A DNA stretch of 64,000 bases from Pogonophryne albipinna (GCA_028583405.1 CM053249.1:36160628-36224627); one strand, 5' to 3'. Counted from the first letter of the stretch, positions 25,527 through 36,665 are shown. Notes: a model not told the origin generated them from the letters alone. Numbers and translations: made by a program.

Positions 25527-26674
25527 TTAGAGTAGTAAGCGACAGGCCTTAGTTTTGTGCCGTGTTTTTGGGCTAATACTGATGTCATAAACCCTTTTTT
25601 TGCAGTCAACTGTTTGTACAAATGTTTTTTCATAGTCTGGTAATGCTAACACTGATGACCCTACGAGACACTGTTTAGTCCTTTCAAATGCAGCTTCTGC
25701 CTCTTGTGTCCATTCTATTTTGCCGGACATTTTCATGTCATTGTCTGAGTATATGCAATCTAGTAGGGGGCTGAGTCATTCCTGCGTAGTCTGGAACCCA
25801 TGCTCTGCAATAGTTAGTCAGCCCCAAGGAATTGCATCATTTGTTTTTTTGTTGTTGGTTTTGGTGCGTTTAACACCGTTTGTTTCCTCTCTGAGTGTAT
25901 GCGTCTCCCTTCTCGGTTTAAACTGTGGCCTAAAAAGATAACTTCCTCTTTCACAAACTGAAGTTTCTGTCTCGAAACCTTGTTTCCTGTTTTTGCCAAA
26001 TGTGTCAATACTTGTAGTGTGACTTTTGTGCTTTCTTCCTGTGTGGGTGACGCTACAAGAATATCATCGACATATACCAAAATCTGCGATGTGTCAGGTA
26101 TCTGTAATGTAGCCAAACAATTTGCTATTTCTCGTGAAAAGATTGTTGGGCTATCCACATACCCCTGAGGTAATCTGGTGTATGTGTACTTTGTTCCTTC
26201 ATGTGTGAACCCGAACCATCCTTGTGAGTCTTTTTCTACAGGAATGGAGAAAAAGGCATTGCTTAAGTCTATCACTGAGAACCACGCCATATTTGGCTTA
26301 AGGCCGTTCATTAACGTGTGTGGATCTGGTACTGTTGGGGCTGTGCTTTGTACAGCGTCATTTACTGCTCTTAAGTCTTGGATCATTCTCCATGACTGCC
26401 CATCAGCCTTTTTTACTGGGAAGATGGGGGTATTGCATGATGCATCAGGGCACTCACACAGGATTCCTGCTTTTAGCATTTCTTCAATTACAGGTTTGAT
26501 GCCAACTTTTGCATCCTCTTTCAATGGGTATTGTCTTATGTTAGGTCTGTAGTTAGTTTTTGGTCTAACGTGTACAGGTTTTGCGTTCACCATGCGACCT
26601 ACATCACATTTTCCTTGTGACCATACGCATGGTGGCACCGTTTTCAGGACCTCTAAGGCCTCTTCACTTAGCAT
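25527..26674 (-). pseudogene. ERV reverse transcriptase, frameshifted
   Basis: The main frame is 25814-26674 (286 residues). It has the primer-grip and fingers region (IFPVKKADGQSWRMIQDLRA), WFSVIDLSNAFFSIPV with a catalytic Asp, LPQGYVDSPTIF, and the catalytic YVDDILVA. The thumb continues in other frames at 25527-25736, so there is a frameshift near 25810. An in-frame TGA at 26678-26680 separates it from the upstream frame. Confidence 0.9.
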
Positions 26675-26677
26675 ACA

Positions 26678-27640
26678 TCATTGTTGTTCAGGGTCGTCTA
26701 GGTGGGTGCGTGGTGTCATCACTAGGGTAAACCCTAGAGTTTTGCGCTTTAACCCGCCTCCAGTTTGCCAACCGTTTTTGTCATCTGTCCATTTTGTTAT
26801 CCTGTTACCTCTAGCCACTAATAAACCTAAGTCTCTCCATGAAGTCCCTGGGCCCCTAGCTACTGATATGTGTGGCGTGGAACCTGGTTCCATTATCAAG
26901 GCAGTGGTTGATGGGACCCTAGCGTCAATTGCAACATCCCCGTGTTGGTTTGCATACATCGAGTGGAACACTACCCTCTGTGGTGTCAGTCGATGCACGA
27001 GCACATCATAGTCTTTATCTGGGCCAGGGGTGTTCTTGTACTTTAGTGTAACGTGCAATGCGTCAGGTTTCATTACTTCTTGGCCATGTTGTGGGGTGAA
27101 TAGCGTTAACAGGTGTTCACCTGTGTTTGTCACGTCAGGTTGTGGCATGTCTAGTGACCAGTAGTAGTTGGGGGTGTTTATGGATTTTTGAAGGAAGACC
27201 TGGTCTTCCACCTTTTCTCCGGGCCCTACTGCTCGCATTCCCCCTTTGACTGGTACTACACTGATTTTTAACATTTCCATGCCGTCTCTCCCTAGCAAAT
27301 TGACAGGGCAGTTTGAGATGAACACAAATTTGAGGGATGCCTGGAGGCTGACCTTCTATCTTCCATAAAAAGTGGCTTTGAAATCGACCTCTGATTTATG
27401 TGTCCATTTGCTGATTTTACAAACATAGTGCCAGTTGGTGGCCACATTCTTTGGACCTCTTTGTTCCACTACTGATGAGTCTGCACCGCTGTCACATAAG
27501 AATTCTAATTTTTCCCCATTGATTTCGATTGTCCTGGTAGGTTTAATACTGTTGTCCGATAGATTCAGTAATACTTCAGAAAGGTCAATGTGATGTGTGT
27601 GGACGTCCTCTTCTTTCTTTTCTACGTCTAGTCAGTTGTC
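26678..27640 (-). pseudogene. ERV protease and pol N-terminus
   Basis: The retroviral aspartyl protease signature FLCDSGADSSVV is encoded near 27465-27510 in a frame without a start codon. A stop near 27360 interrupts it. The next frame (26678-27325) opens with the second protease signature NLLGRDGM and runs into the start of reverse transcriptase. At least one stop and one in-frame TGA break the region. Confidence 0.8.
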
Positions 27641-27672
27641 ATAACTATGTGGGTTATGTGAAGGGGGGGGGG

Positions 27673-29174
27673 TCATATCTTTCGTCTTTGTAATGTCCCT
27701 TTTGTCCCCCTTCTTTGTTCCTCACAGTCTCTCGCCATGTGCCCCTCCTTTCCGCACCTGTAGCAGAGGAATTTGCCTTCTGCGTTTCTGCCTCCTCCTC
27801 TGCCTCTGCCTGTTCCTCTACCATTCCCTCGTTCTCTGTTAAACCCGCTTCTCCCCTGTCCTGGTCCCACAAAGAAAATCTGATTTTCTTCCCCTTCTTC
27901 TCCTATGAAGAAAGCTGATGCTGACGCTTTCTTATGTCTTTTTTCTTTGATCTGGGTTGCTGCATGTTCTGCATAATTTAGGCACTCTTGTAAGTTGCAT
28001 GTCCTATGGTTGACATTATGCTTGCGGATAAAGTCAGCAATACCTGGGTGGAACCCATTCATCAGGCTTTGTTTAAGCTGCTGCACATATGGGGAGTCAA
28101 CAGCATTGTTGGGTGTAATTCCGCTATGGATACGGAAACAATCTTCCATTCTGATTCTGAAATCTTGTATTGACTCTTTTTCTCCCTGTCTACACCCTGA
28201 GACTTTAGTAAAGTCTCGTCTCAGTGCAAAAACCCTCTCGATTGAGGCATTTACGAGAGCGAGTGCATGAGGAGGTCCTGGTGACCTGGTTCTATGGGGT
28301 TTCCATTGGGCCAGGACCCGGTGAAATCTCCCTTTACCCTGGCCCATTCGTGGCCAAAGATTGTCATAAGGGTTCTTAAAACTTCATGTCCATTTAAACC
28401 ATATGACGCTATTAATGCAGTATGGTCAAGGACAAACTGCGCCGGGTCCTGTTTGTATGGAGTCAGTCCCTCACAAGCCTTTTTACACTCATCCATTGTC
28501 CATGGGCGGAACACTCTTAACATTCTTTCTTGGTCATCGCCAACTCCATAGTGCGGGTTGGCCACTTGTACTAATGGATAAGCGTCACCCTGACATGCTG
28601 TTCCGTCAAAGGATCTTTCTGCTTCTCTTAATTCTTCAACAGGATATAACTTGGTTCCCCCTTTATCATTTCTAGTGTGCAGTGGGCTTAATGCATCTGC
28701 CATTTCTTTGTCGATGCGTTTTTGTGTCTCCCTTTCCCTGTCTTTTCTCTCTTTCTCTTGCTTCCTTTTTATTCTTTGTTCCCGCGCTTTGTGTTCTTCC
28801 ACTATCGCTCTCTCTTTCTCGCGGCGTACAGCGTCAACTGACCCTGAGCGCCCTGTCTCCTCGTCTGCTTTCACTAAAACAGCCGCTGCTATCATACCTT
28901 CCTCTGCTCCACCTGCCCTTTTATGGGCTTGTTCAGCCCATATAGCTGCAACCCGTAGTTGAGCTTCTAACTTATTTCTTTTCTTGCCTTGTGTTGTTCC
29001 AGCTGTTGCTGCTCTCAATTTGTCGCTTAATTCTCTTACTGCTGTTTTCTCCAGCTTCCCTTGGAAGCCGTACTGTTTATACCATTTGCTACAATAAATG
29101 GTGCTGCCGTGACTATATATTTCCATATATCTCATGTCCCCTGTAGCGGCAGGCTTACTCCCATCGGACCCCAT
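27673..29174 (-). pseudogene. ERV gag, split by a frameshift
   Basis: The 5' frame is 28251-29174. It starts MGSDGSKP, which is suitable for N-myristoylation (MG), and includes a long charged coiled-coil with KERERE-type repeats. The 3' frame is 27673-28347. It contains the capsid end and a glycine/arginine-rich stretch, then one CCHC zinc knuckle, CYRCGKEGHMARDC. The frames overlap by about 100 bp, so one frameshift lies near 28250-28350. A single knuckle is usual for gammaretroviral gag. Confidence 0.85.
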
Positions 29175-29392
29175 GATTCTAGCTTGATGTTCCTACTGGA
29201 CAACGTGCCGGTCGGAACCTAATCCCTAATTCACCACTACGTGTACTTCAACTGACCACAGAGTTTGTGTTAGCACCGTTAGGTTTCCACTCTGTGCGCT
29301 GATTCCACTGGTGACACTTTTACACACCGCTTTCACTCAATCATTCACAAGTGTACACGTCAATCCTCCTTTTAGGCGGAGTAGCCTTTCTC

Positions 29393-29518
29393 TATCAACG
29401 TTTTATCACCCTCCTTAACGGTGGAGAAACCGTGTATCAACGTTTTATCACCCTCCTTAACGGTGGAGAAACCGTGTATCAACGTTTTATCAGCCTCCTT
29501 AACGGTGGAGAAACCGTG
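29393..29518. repeat. Three tandem 42-bp repeats in the ERV leader
   Basis: Copies at 29393-29434, 29435-29476 and 29477-29518 begin TATCAACGTTTTATCA and differ at one base. Each holds the short palindrome-like CCTCCTTAACGGTGGAG. The array lies between the primer site and gag, where packaging signals normally are. Confidence 0.9.
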
Positions 29519-29713
29519 TCTTACCCGTTATCTGTGGTCACTGGTCCGGTTGGATTCCGTCAATCGTGCCTAGGATGAGGGAGGTTGGACATATAAGCAC
29601 CGGCCCGGCCACGAATTCTGCGTCCCGGGTCTTTCTCGGGGTCGGCTGATGATCCCGGCTGTCGACAGACTGCGGCGTGTCGTCCCCTTCCTCCTTCCCG
29701 TCACGATGTGTTG

Positions 29714-29733
29714 GATTCCGGCTCGAAGGACCA
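29714..29733 (-). other. Primer binding site, tRNA-Tyr
   Basis: On the + strand GATTCCGGCTCGAAGGACCA equals the 3' end of vertebrate tRNA-Tyr plus CCA as I remember it. On the - strand its complement, starting TGGTCCTTCGAG, follows the 5' LTR after five bases. It is therefore the expected minus-strand primer site. Confidence 0.8.
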
Positions 29734-29738
29734 ATTAA

Positions 29739-30171
29739 TGTGAGGTATCTATATTACTTTGTAAGGGTAAAACCCCAGCTCGGTTCAATATACCAGATCC
29801 AGTGAACAGAGAAGACAGGACTCGAGATTTAAGTTTACTTGCTGCAAGGAGAATCGGCGAGTGACATGCAATGTCGACTCCTAACCAAATCCTACTGCCT
29901 TGTTCTCATGCAGCCTTTTTATTCAGAAATACAATTTACATAACATGCATGAGGAAGTGGCTATGACCAACGCCTTAGTTGTCATATGGGAATCTTGTGA
30001 CTCGCAGTCATATGGATGTGTGTGTGTGTGTATGGTTCAAGGAACAGACTATAGTCTGTTCCTCTTTTCTGACCACGAGTCTCCTGTACCACATTTATGA
30101 GAACACATGATGTAAACATATTTATCAAAACACATTATGAAAACATATTTATCCTTCAATAAACTCTAACA
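29739..30171 (-). repeat. ERV 5' LTR
   Basis: 433 bp with TG..CA ends on the - strand. Three substitutions and one GT unit distinguish it from the copy at 22643-23077. Confidence 0.93.
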
Positions 30172-30201
30172 TAAATGCAATGTAATGTAATGTAATGTAA
30201 T
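30172..30201 (+). repeat. Right part of the interrupted non-LTR tail
   Basis: TAAATGCAATG followed by TAATG repeats continues the sequence cut at 22642. It includes the right copy of the 5-bp ERV target duplication. Confidence 0.75.
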
Positions 30202-33200
30202 GATAATTCTGCTGTTCCCTCCAGCTAATAATGGCAAGTAGAATGAATTTGATAAGAATCGTTAATTTCTCAATACTTGTATAAACATTCAACTTTGATA
30301 CAACATAAGAAGTTTAACTTATAATCAGCATGTTAGTAGTTGGTAACCTGTAAAAGCTATGTTTTGTCAAAAAACATCTTATAGGAGGACATCTGTAAGT
30401 GTTCTAATGGTGTTTTATAATGCTTCAGTAACCCCTGCTGGTGCAAAGTGTAGCCACTTGATGTTAACAGTATCTGAAAGTAGATCAGCTAAATAAATAA
30501 TATCCAAAGGTTGAATAATAAAATAGGTTAGAAAAAAATTGAACATACCAACTTGATTGTCTCACGGATATCAAGGTCAACGCAGTCCTTAATATCTATT
30601 GTGGCTTCTTCCGGGGATCCACCAAAGAGCACATGCAGGACAGCTGGGCTCAGTCCACCTAGGCATGGCCCATCATGGAGGAATGAATGTCCAATCATTC
30701 GGCCAGCAACAACAAAGAAGTCACTCTCCAAAAGGAGATGAGAAGTGGAGGGAATCAGATGATCTTGTTCTCCTTCAAAAAGAAGAGTTCCTCCAGGCAC
30801 TTCAAATATAGGAAAACAGTCAAAGTAAATTGATAGTAAAGTAAAGGACATAGATATTCAACTATCACAAAGCATTAGTAAAGGAATTATCAAACCGGCA
30901 CTGGATACTGGTTGATCCTGTAGAAACCTACATGTTCACAGCAGCTACAATCACATCAGGTTTTAGGAATACATTTTGTTTTCTGGGGTTAAGGGACAGA
31001 TCTGTTTTCAGCCTGGAACTGGTACAAAAACACACATAACTTAGTGGCTGAGACCCAGCGATCAGCCATAGTAAATATTTACTTACCAAACTTCATCTCA
31101 ACACCAGCCTGAAGTTTTGACATGATGGTTGCAAAGAAATGTCGAGTCACACCATCACCAATTGCTGGATCTCCTGAAAAATGTAAACACACACTACAGA
31201 CATCAGTTTAACGAAAATATGGTTTGTTCATTTTTTTATCTTAGGTTTTGTTTGTAACCGAATTACCCTTAAGTATGCATGTCAAGGGGCAAGCCCACTC
31301 AACATTTGACTTCTTATAAAAAGTAAGGACTGCTCTTTCCCTTTCCTCTGCACTGTCTCCAAGATCCATAGTAAGACACAAGGATTTTCCAGTTGCATGC
31401 TGGCTTAAAATGTCTTCTTTAAACATCTTTGCTGCCTCTGTGGGATCTGGCGCTATTTTCCAATCTAAAAATAGTTTAAAAGGTTTCCAAATTAATATTG
31501 GATCAAGTGAAATGTAGAGAGCAACAACTTATTGCAATACATGATGTACTTAATAAAGGATGTTACTTAAGCCACTTTCCTCAGTGGGATCGATGTCAAC
31601 TACCTCAGGAGAAGGCAACATTTCCTGAGGTGGCACCGAGTGTCTTGTGTTCCTGGCCCTTGTTGTCTCATTTCCCTGTGCTCCTGTGAACGTGCCTTTC
31701 AAATCTAACTTGACTTCCGGAGGCCCTTTCAGTTGTCAACTCAATCCGTACCTCACCGCTGCTCTGTGATGGTCTAGTGTAAAAAGAGGTCATTTCTGTT
31801 ACTCGGTCTAGTATACTTTACATTACATATCGCACTCTAGAAAAAGATGGGCATATAAATAGAATGACAAGTAAACCAAATGTTACTTTTCCTCAAAACC
31901 AACATCCAGAATGTATATCTTTCATATTTAAATGTATTATAGAGGACAGCAAAATATGGCGTTACAGAGGGATTGTTGGAACAAAAAGTACTAATATCTG
32001 GCCCCATAATTATAAAACCTCAGATGTGCTGATATGTCAAAATGTTTTACATCCATTTGCAGCATCCCACAGCCTTATGCTTATTGGTTATTGTGTGTCT
32101 ACACATGCAGTTGCAGTGTGCCTGGCGAATGTGATGTTTAGTTCTGTAGAGAGTAATACCTCATGCAGTTATTGCTGTGATCCTTGATTCTGGAAAAGGG
32201 GAACTCCTCTCCACAGATGACACATTTCTGATTTGGTCCAATTAACACGTTGTTGCCTTCTGATCGACATGCCTGTAAACAAAATAGTTTTAAACTACAT
32301 CACAAGTGAACAATTATGTTACTGTAAGTCACAGATTCCACTTTAATATTGTGACACCACTATAGAAGTGAGGAACTTACAGGGTCCAAATTCAGGGTTC
32401 TTTGCATTGGTCTAATGAAAACCGTAGCATGGCCAATCTGGGTCGGAGGGTCCTTCAAATATCTGACATAGTAACCCTCATTGGGACAGGGGATCACAAT
32501 CAAGTGGCGACTTCTCGTAGTGCCAGATATTTTTAGCAACTCGAAACCGCCACCATTCCGCAGTTTTGGATAGGCATCCATCAAGAATTCGAGGAATTCA
32601 TTTGAATCTGTATGGCTGACTAGAAATAGATGATACACATAAGAGATCTAACATAAAGATAATGTTATGATTGTAAGGGTAACTCAATATATTTATATAT
32701 CACAAATGTACATTTACCATAAAAAATACACAGAAAAGGAAAGAGCGATTGATAATCGTCATTCTAATGACTGACAGACCTTTAAATGTGAGCCGTTTTC
32801 CCCCTAATCCAGCAGCAGCGAGTCTTTCTTTGGCGTATCGGTTGGGGACTAAGGCTGCATTCTTGTCCTCAAGGCAACAGAATAAATGGGTATAAGAATG
32901 CAGGTGTGCAGGACCAGAAAGGGTTTGCCGCCCTGCCGTCCTCCTCCCTCCCATGTAGGGGCCAAACAGTCTTGAAACTTCGGCTAGGATCAAGTTAAGA
33001 AGATAAGCAATATTGAGTGCAAGGAAATAAGGATTCAACGAGAATCCAGGGGGAAAATGTTGTTTAGCATTAGCATCACACACTATAAATATAATGATCC
33101 CTTCAAGCTGGTGGACAGAAACTGAATCAAATAACTTGTCATTGGCGATATAAACTTAGTAAACTGATCGGATTTGCATTAAAAATAGTTTGATGCAAAG

Positions 33201-33570
33201 ACCTACCGTCCACTGGGTGTCTGGGAGTCCCGTTATGTAACGGAGGAGGAGGAGGAGACGAAACTGGCGCGTTAGCGGTCCTTGGTGCTGCACAAAACAT
33301 AACATAGCGCCACATTGGGTACAAAACTGTACATTGGCATTTTAACACACAGATCAGTTTTTTTACATTGTTATATCAGTCTTACACTAGACCTAAACAT
33401 GAGTCACTTACAGTTTTCAAGCTGGTTAGCCGCATCCCGCAGAAGGTCTGCCAGCGCCCTTCCAGCCGAAGCCATTATTAGCGAGTTGCCGTGGGTGTAC
33501 ACTGTACACAGAATGTACAGATGTGACTTGCCACAAATCTATTGCTTCTGCCTGGCTCCAACAATTGGCG

Positions 33571-33956
33571 AATCCTGCTTCAGACTGAGGTTAGGACCGC
33601 CCACCTCATTAGCATACGGACACATAAATAAATAAATAAATGTATGTCGAGTAAATGTAGAAATAAATGAAAGATATATAATAACGTGTCTTCTGTTTTA
33701 TTTTCGACTTTTATTTTTTTATTTATACATTGGTGTATTTATTTCCATATTTATTTATTATTTTATTTATTTATTTGTGTATTAATTTCAACATTTATTT
33801 ATTTCTGTATTTATTTCGTCATTTATTTATTCCTGTATTTATTTATTCCTGTATTTATTTATTTATTTACGTATTTATTTATTTATTCCTGTATTTCTTC
33901 ATACATTTATTTACACATTTATTTATTTATACTTAAGTCATGTTCCGTCCTCCATA
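33571..33956. repeat. Right terminal inverted repeat of the 17.5 kb transposon
   Basis: 386 bp inverse to 16498-16907, with a somewhat shorter AAAT array. The HECT start codon lies about 95 bp inside its inner edge. The right CATGAC duplication follows at 33957-33962. Confidence 0.88.
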
Positions 33957-33962
33957 CATGAC

Positions 33963-35057
33963 AACCAACTGCAGCACTGAGTCCCATAAGAATGCATTGG
34001 GGATTATATCTGACAATATTGCCACCTGTTCAAAAACGATGGGTCTTATAAAAAAATTACCAGACCGTGAGCATCAGGGAACCCCAATGAAAGATGATAT
34101 GAATGAATGATATGGTTTTTTTTTGGGTTTTGTGTGTACAATGTGGAGATGGAAGCAGTTTATCTAAAGTGTACTTCTCTCTGCTCTGAAGAAAGATCTG
34201 GAACAATTTAACATGGGAATCAATTGGGAGCTAGCTGGACTTTTTCTCTCTTCATGCCCTCAAGAGGCATTTTGTTTAATTTTTTTTTTTTTTTTTTTTC
34301 AACCTAGGAGAGGTTTTCCTACGTTTTTCATGAAAAAATATGTCTGAGGAGTGTAGGGTTTGGGAATTATGGCAAGTTTAAAACATTTTTGGGGGAGAAT
34401 TTCAAGCTGTCCTGCACTCTGTTTTGAGATCAAAGCACTCTAGAGTTAACGAGCTGCTCCATCCACTCTAATGTTAAAATCTGAAAAAGGCCTCTCTGCT
34501 AAGCTCCAAACTAACTTCAATATCTCAAAATGTTTAAAAGATATCAATCTGAATAGGAATTGAATAGCTGAAGGTCTTGTGATCGTTTGAAAGTTAGAAT
34601 GAAGTGTCTGGCTGAAATTATGTGGAAGGAGAAGCATTTGGCGCAAAGTTTAGGAAAAATGGATTTGAAGGAATCTCCCATTGACTTCAATGTTAAAAAA
34701 AGAGTTTAAAAAGCTGAATATTTCAAAAAGTATGAAATATTGTGAAAAAGTTGAAAGTTTCCCATCAATTGCTGAAAAGGCTGAATAGTTTAATAGTTTC
34801 TGTAGCTGAAAGTAAGCTGAAGTTATGGAGAGCTAAAGTATTGGCTGATTTGAAGGCTCTTCCCATTGACTTCAATGTTAAAAAAAGAGTTTAAAAAGCT
34901 GAATATTTCAAAAAGTATGAAATATTTTGAAAAAGTTGAAGGTTTCCCATCAATTCCTGAACAGGCTGAATAGTTTAATATTTGAATGGAAACAGCATTT
35001 GCACTAATAAAGAATCGAAGAACTATAGTGGAATGCTGTAAACAGCATTCGCACTAA
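33963..35057. mobile_element. Helitron-like repeat, right part with 3' hairpin end
   Basis: Contains two near-identical tandem blocks of about 185 bp (near 34670 and 34855) that include TTCCCATTGACTTCAATGTT and GAAAAAGTTGAA. It ends in a hairpin: GTGGAATGCTGT, a two-base loop, ACAGCATTCGCAC, then CTAA before a T. A short palindrome about 10 bp from a CTRR end, and insertion between A and T, are Helitron features. A second, shorter copy of the same end precedes it at 34991-35007. Joined to 14451-16497 it would form one element split by the large transposon. Confidence 0.5.
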
Positions 35058-36465
35058 TAACTTTTACCACGTTTTTTACAGACAATATTGAGAGATAAAT
35101 AGTAGCAGTTCTCACTATGTGTTAAATATATTTGCCTTCAATACATTAAATTAGAAAGCTGACAAAGTCATATTGCTAAATATCTAAATGTAACTTTTTG
35201 CATGGAAAAAACCCTCAACTTAACTGATGTGTAGGTGATCTAGTATTTAGTATTGTTTAATGGAATGTATATCAGTGTATTCAAGTCAATACTTCATTTA
35301 TTTAAACCAATATCTTTCTTGATTCTTTGTACAGTATGAAAAATAGAGTCTTTATACCTGAGCTGAAGTTCACTGCTGTGAGGAGTCCAGTTCTGTCTCT
35401 CACTCTCTGGTCCAGCCTGTCTGCATCACATGGACACCTTAAACAAACAGATATATATATATATATATATATGTAAAGTACCATGTGTACAAACAATATA
35501 ACTGATTCTCTTCTGTTGAACATGTTGGATTGTGTATTGTCCGAGTCAGGGTCCTTTTTATTTTACTGTAACTTTGGAAGTTGTGTTACCAATGCTTACT
35601 GTTTCTTTGATACCCATTTGGTAATGCAATTAATAAAAACAACAAGGTTTGGGTTCGTTCTTCAGATGACTGTGATGTTAACGTGTAAGCTCAATAATGA
35701 ACTCCAGCTCAACCAACCATATTGTAATATCTAAGTAATCATCTTGAAATATGACATTAATAATTGTAATATACACACATCTTATTGTGAGGTTGATTTC
35801 ACATACACTACTTCGACATTAGCTTGTCTACATACTTGAGCATAGCCAATTTAAATTAACCTTAGCGATGCATACAGTTCCTACCTACATAATAAAATAT
35901 CTCTCTAAGTTACAAGGATGACCTTATTTTATAACCTCAAACAGAAGCCGTTTGTTCAACAGTATTATCCCACTTAACGCTTGTCTATTTCGTTTTAACC
36001 TTTATATATACAGTCTATGGTTTAGCATCGTTAGCACCAATGTAGACCACTGGCTTACACGCTAACCCAAGTCTTAACATTCATTACGTAGCTGATTAAA
36101 TTAACACATAAATAAAGTACTCAAGTTTCACTTACCGCATTCATGCATCGTCTGTTTTAACCGCAGAGCGAGTCACAATAGTCAGATATATAAGCATGAA
36201 GAACAAACAAACACGGCCGGGGTCAAGGTGTGTTCCCTGGATGAACTGAGCAGGCAGAGTGCCCGGAGCTTCACGGAGCAGCTAGCAGAGAGACAAGAAG
36301 CTAGCAGCAGCAGTCACTTGACAGAGCCGTCACTCAATGTGACCACGCCCTAATTTATGCAAACACTTTAAGACCTAATATAAATAAAAGGGTCGTGTTA
36401 GAAAACAATTTACTCACAGATTCATAATCATGAAGGTGGAATCTAACTATATCCATAATAATATT
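35058..36465. other. No gene seen
   Basis: AT-rich sequence with a (TA)n run at about 35450-35472. The - strand frame at 35302-35523 has cysteine-containing residues but no family signature. Around 36230-36350 the sequence is GC-richer with GCTAGCAGCAGCAG-type motifs; I could not assign it. Confidence 0.4.
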
Positions 36466-36665
36466 TATTGCATCCAGGGGTAGAAACCTGTTTTTTATGC
36501 TGTAAAATTGGGCATTTTAACATGGGGGTCTATGGAAATTGCTCCTTTCTGCAGTCAGCCCCTATCGGCCAATATATGAACTGCAGTGTGTGGCACTTCC
36601 GTATTGGCGTCCCGGCTCTTCCCCAGAGTTTGCCGCTTGGACACAACTCACAAAACACCACAGCA

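Larger units (their letters stand above)
22643..30171 (-). mobile_element. ERV1-type (gamma/epsilon-like) endogenous retrovirus, 7.5 kb, defective
   Basis: Two LTRs of about 434 bp bound the element, with the 5-bp duplication TAAAT at 22638-22642 and 30172-30176. Read on the - strand, the order is LTR, tRNA-Tyr primer site, gag, protease, reverse transcriptase, RNase H, integrase, polypurine tract, LTR. The LTRs differ by three substitutions and one GT unit, so the insertion is fairly recent. The coding regions carry several frameshifts and stops, and env is reduced to a 450-bp remnant at most. It lies in an intron of the HECT gene, in the same orientation as that gene. Confidence 0.93.
21177..33475 (-). 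pseudogene. HECT-type E3 ubiquitin ligase (fish G2E3-like), about 13 exons, two late stops
   Basis: Predicted exons from the start: 33412-33475, 33207-33287, 32780-32983, 32381-32619, 32160-32272, about 31568-31725 (uncertain), 31267-31464, 31087-31173, 30549-30799, about 22314-22410, 21994-22123, 21597-21708 and 21177-21396. Exon 5 encodes a C2HC-like finger (CVICGEEF, then H-x4-C). Exons 7-9 carry HECT N-lobe motifs such as FYKKSNVEWACPL, GDGVTRHFF, LLFEGEQDHLIP and GRMIGHSFLHDGP. The last exon holds the catalytic-Cys motif SSSTCF. That exon has two in-frame stops, one in the FWI-x-WNV motif and TAA at 21266-21268, four codons after the Cys. The gene's phases otherwise mostly agree. An ERV occupies the intron before 22410. 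HECT enzymes pass ubiquitin from an E2 through that Cys. Family naming is from motif memory. Confidence 0.8.
16498..33956. mobile_element. 17.5 kb IS3EU-like transposon with integrase and HECT ligase genes
   Basis: Both ends read TATGGAGGACGGAACATGAC inward, in inverted orientation, and are flanked by the perfect 6-bp duplication CATGAC. The inverted repeats extend about 400 bp. Inside, two convergent genes start just within the repeats: a DDE integrase on + (17051-20675) and a HECT ubiquitin ligase on - (21177-33475). A 6-bp duplication, TAY ends and an rve-like transposase are the stated hallmarks of the eukaryotic IS3EU superfamily as I remember it. The cargo HECT gene is the unusual part. 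About 7.5 kb of the length is an inserted ERV, so the original element was near 9.9 kb. Both genes now carry disabling changes, so this copy is probably inactive, although its ends are intact. Confidence 0.85.

Noticed and set aside
26178..26552. 124-residue + strand ORF
   Set aside because: Shadow of the ERV reverse transcriptase on the opposite strand.
29711..29733. Possible tRNA gene fragment
   Set aside because: Only 20 bases of the tRNA-Tyr 3' end are present, at the exact primer-site position of the ERV.
35302..35523. Possible host-gene exon on - strand (CLRCPCDADRLDQRV)
   Set aside because: No conserved family recognised, stops close by and no partner exons, so not supportable.
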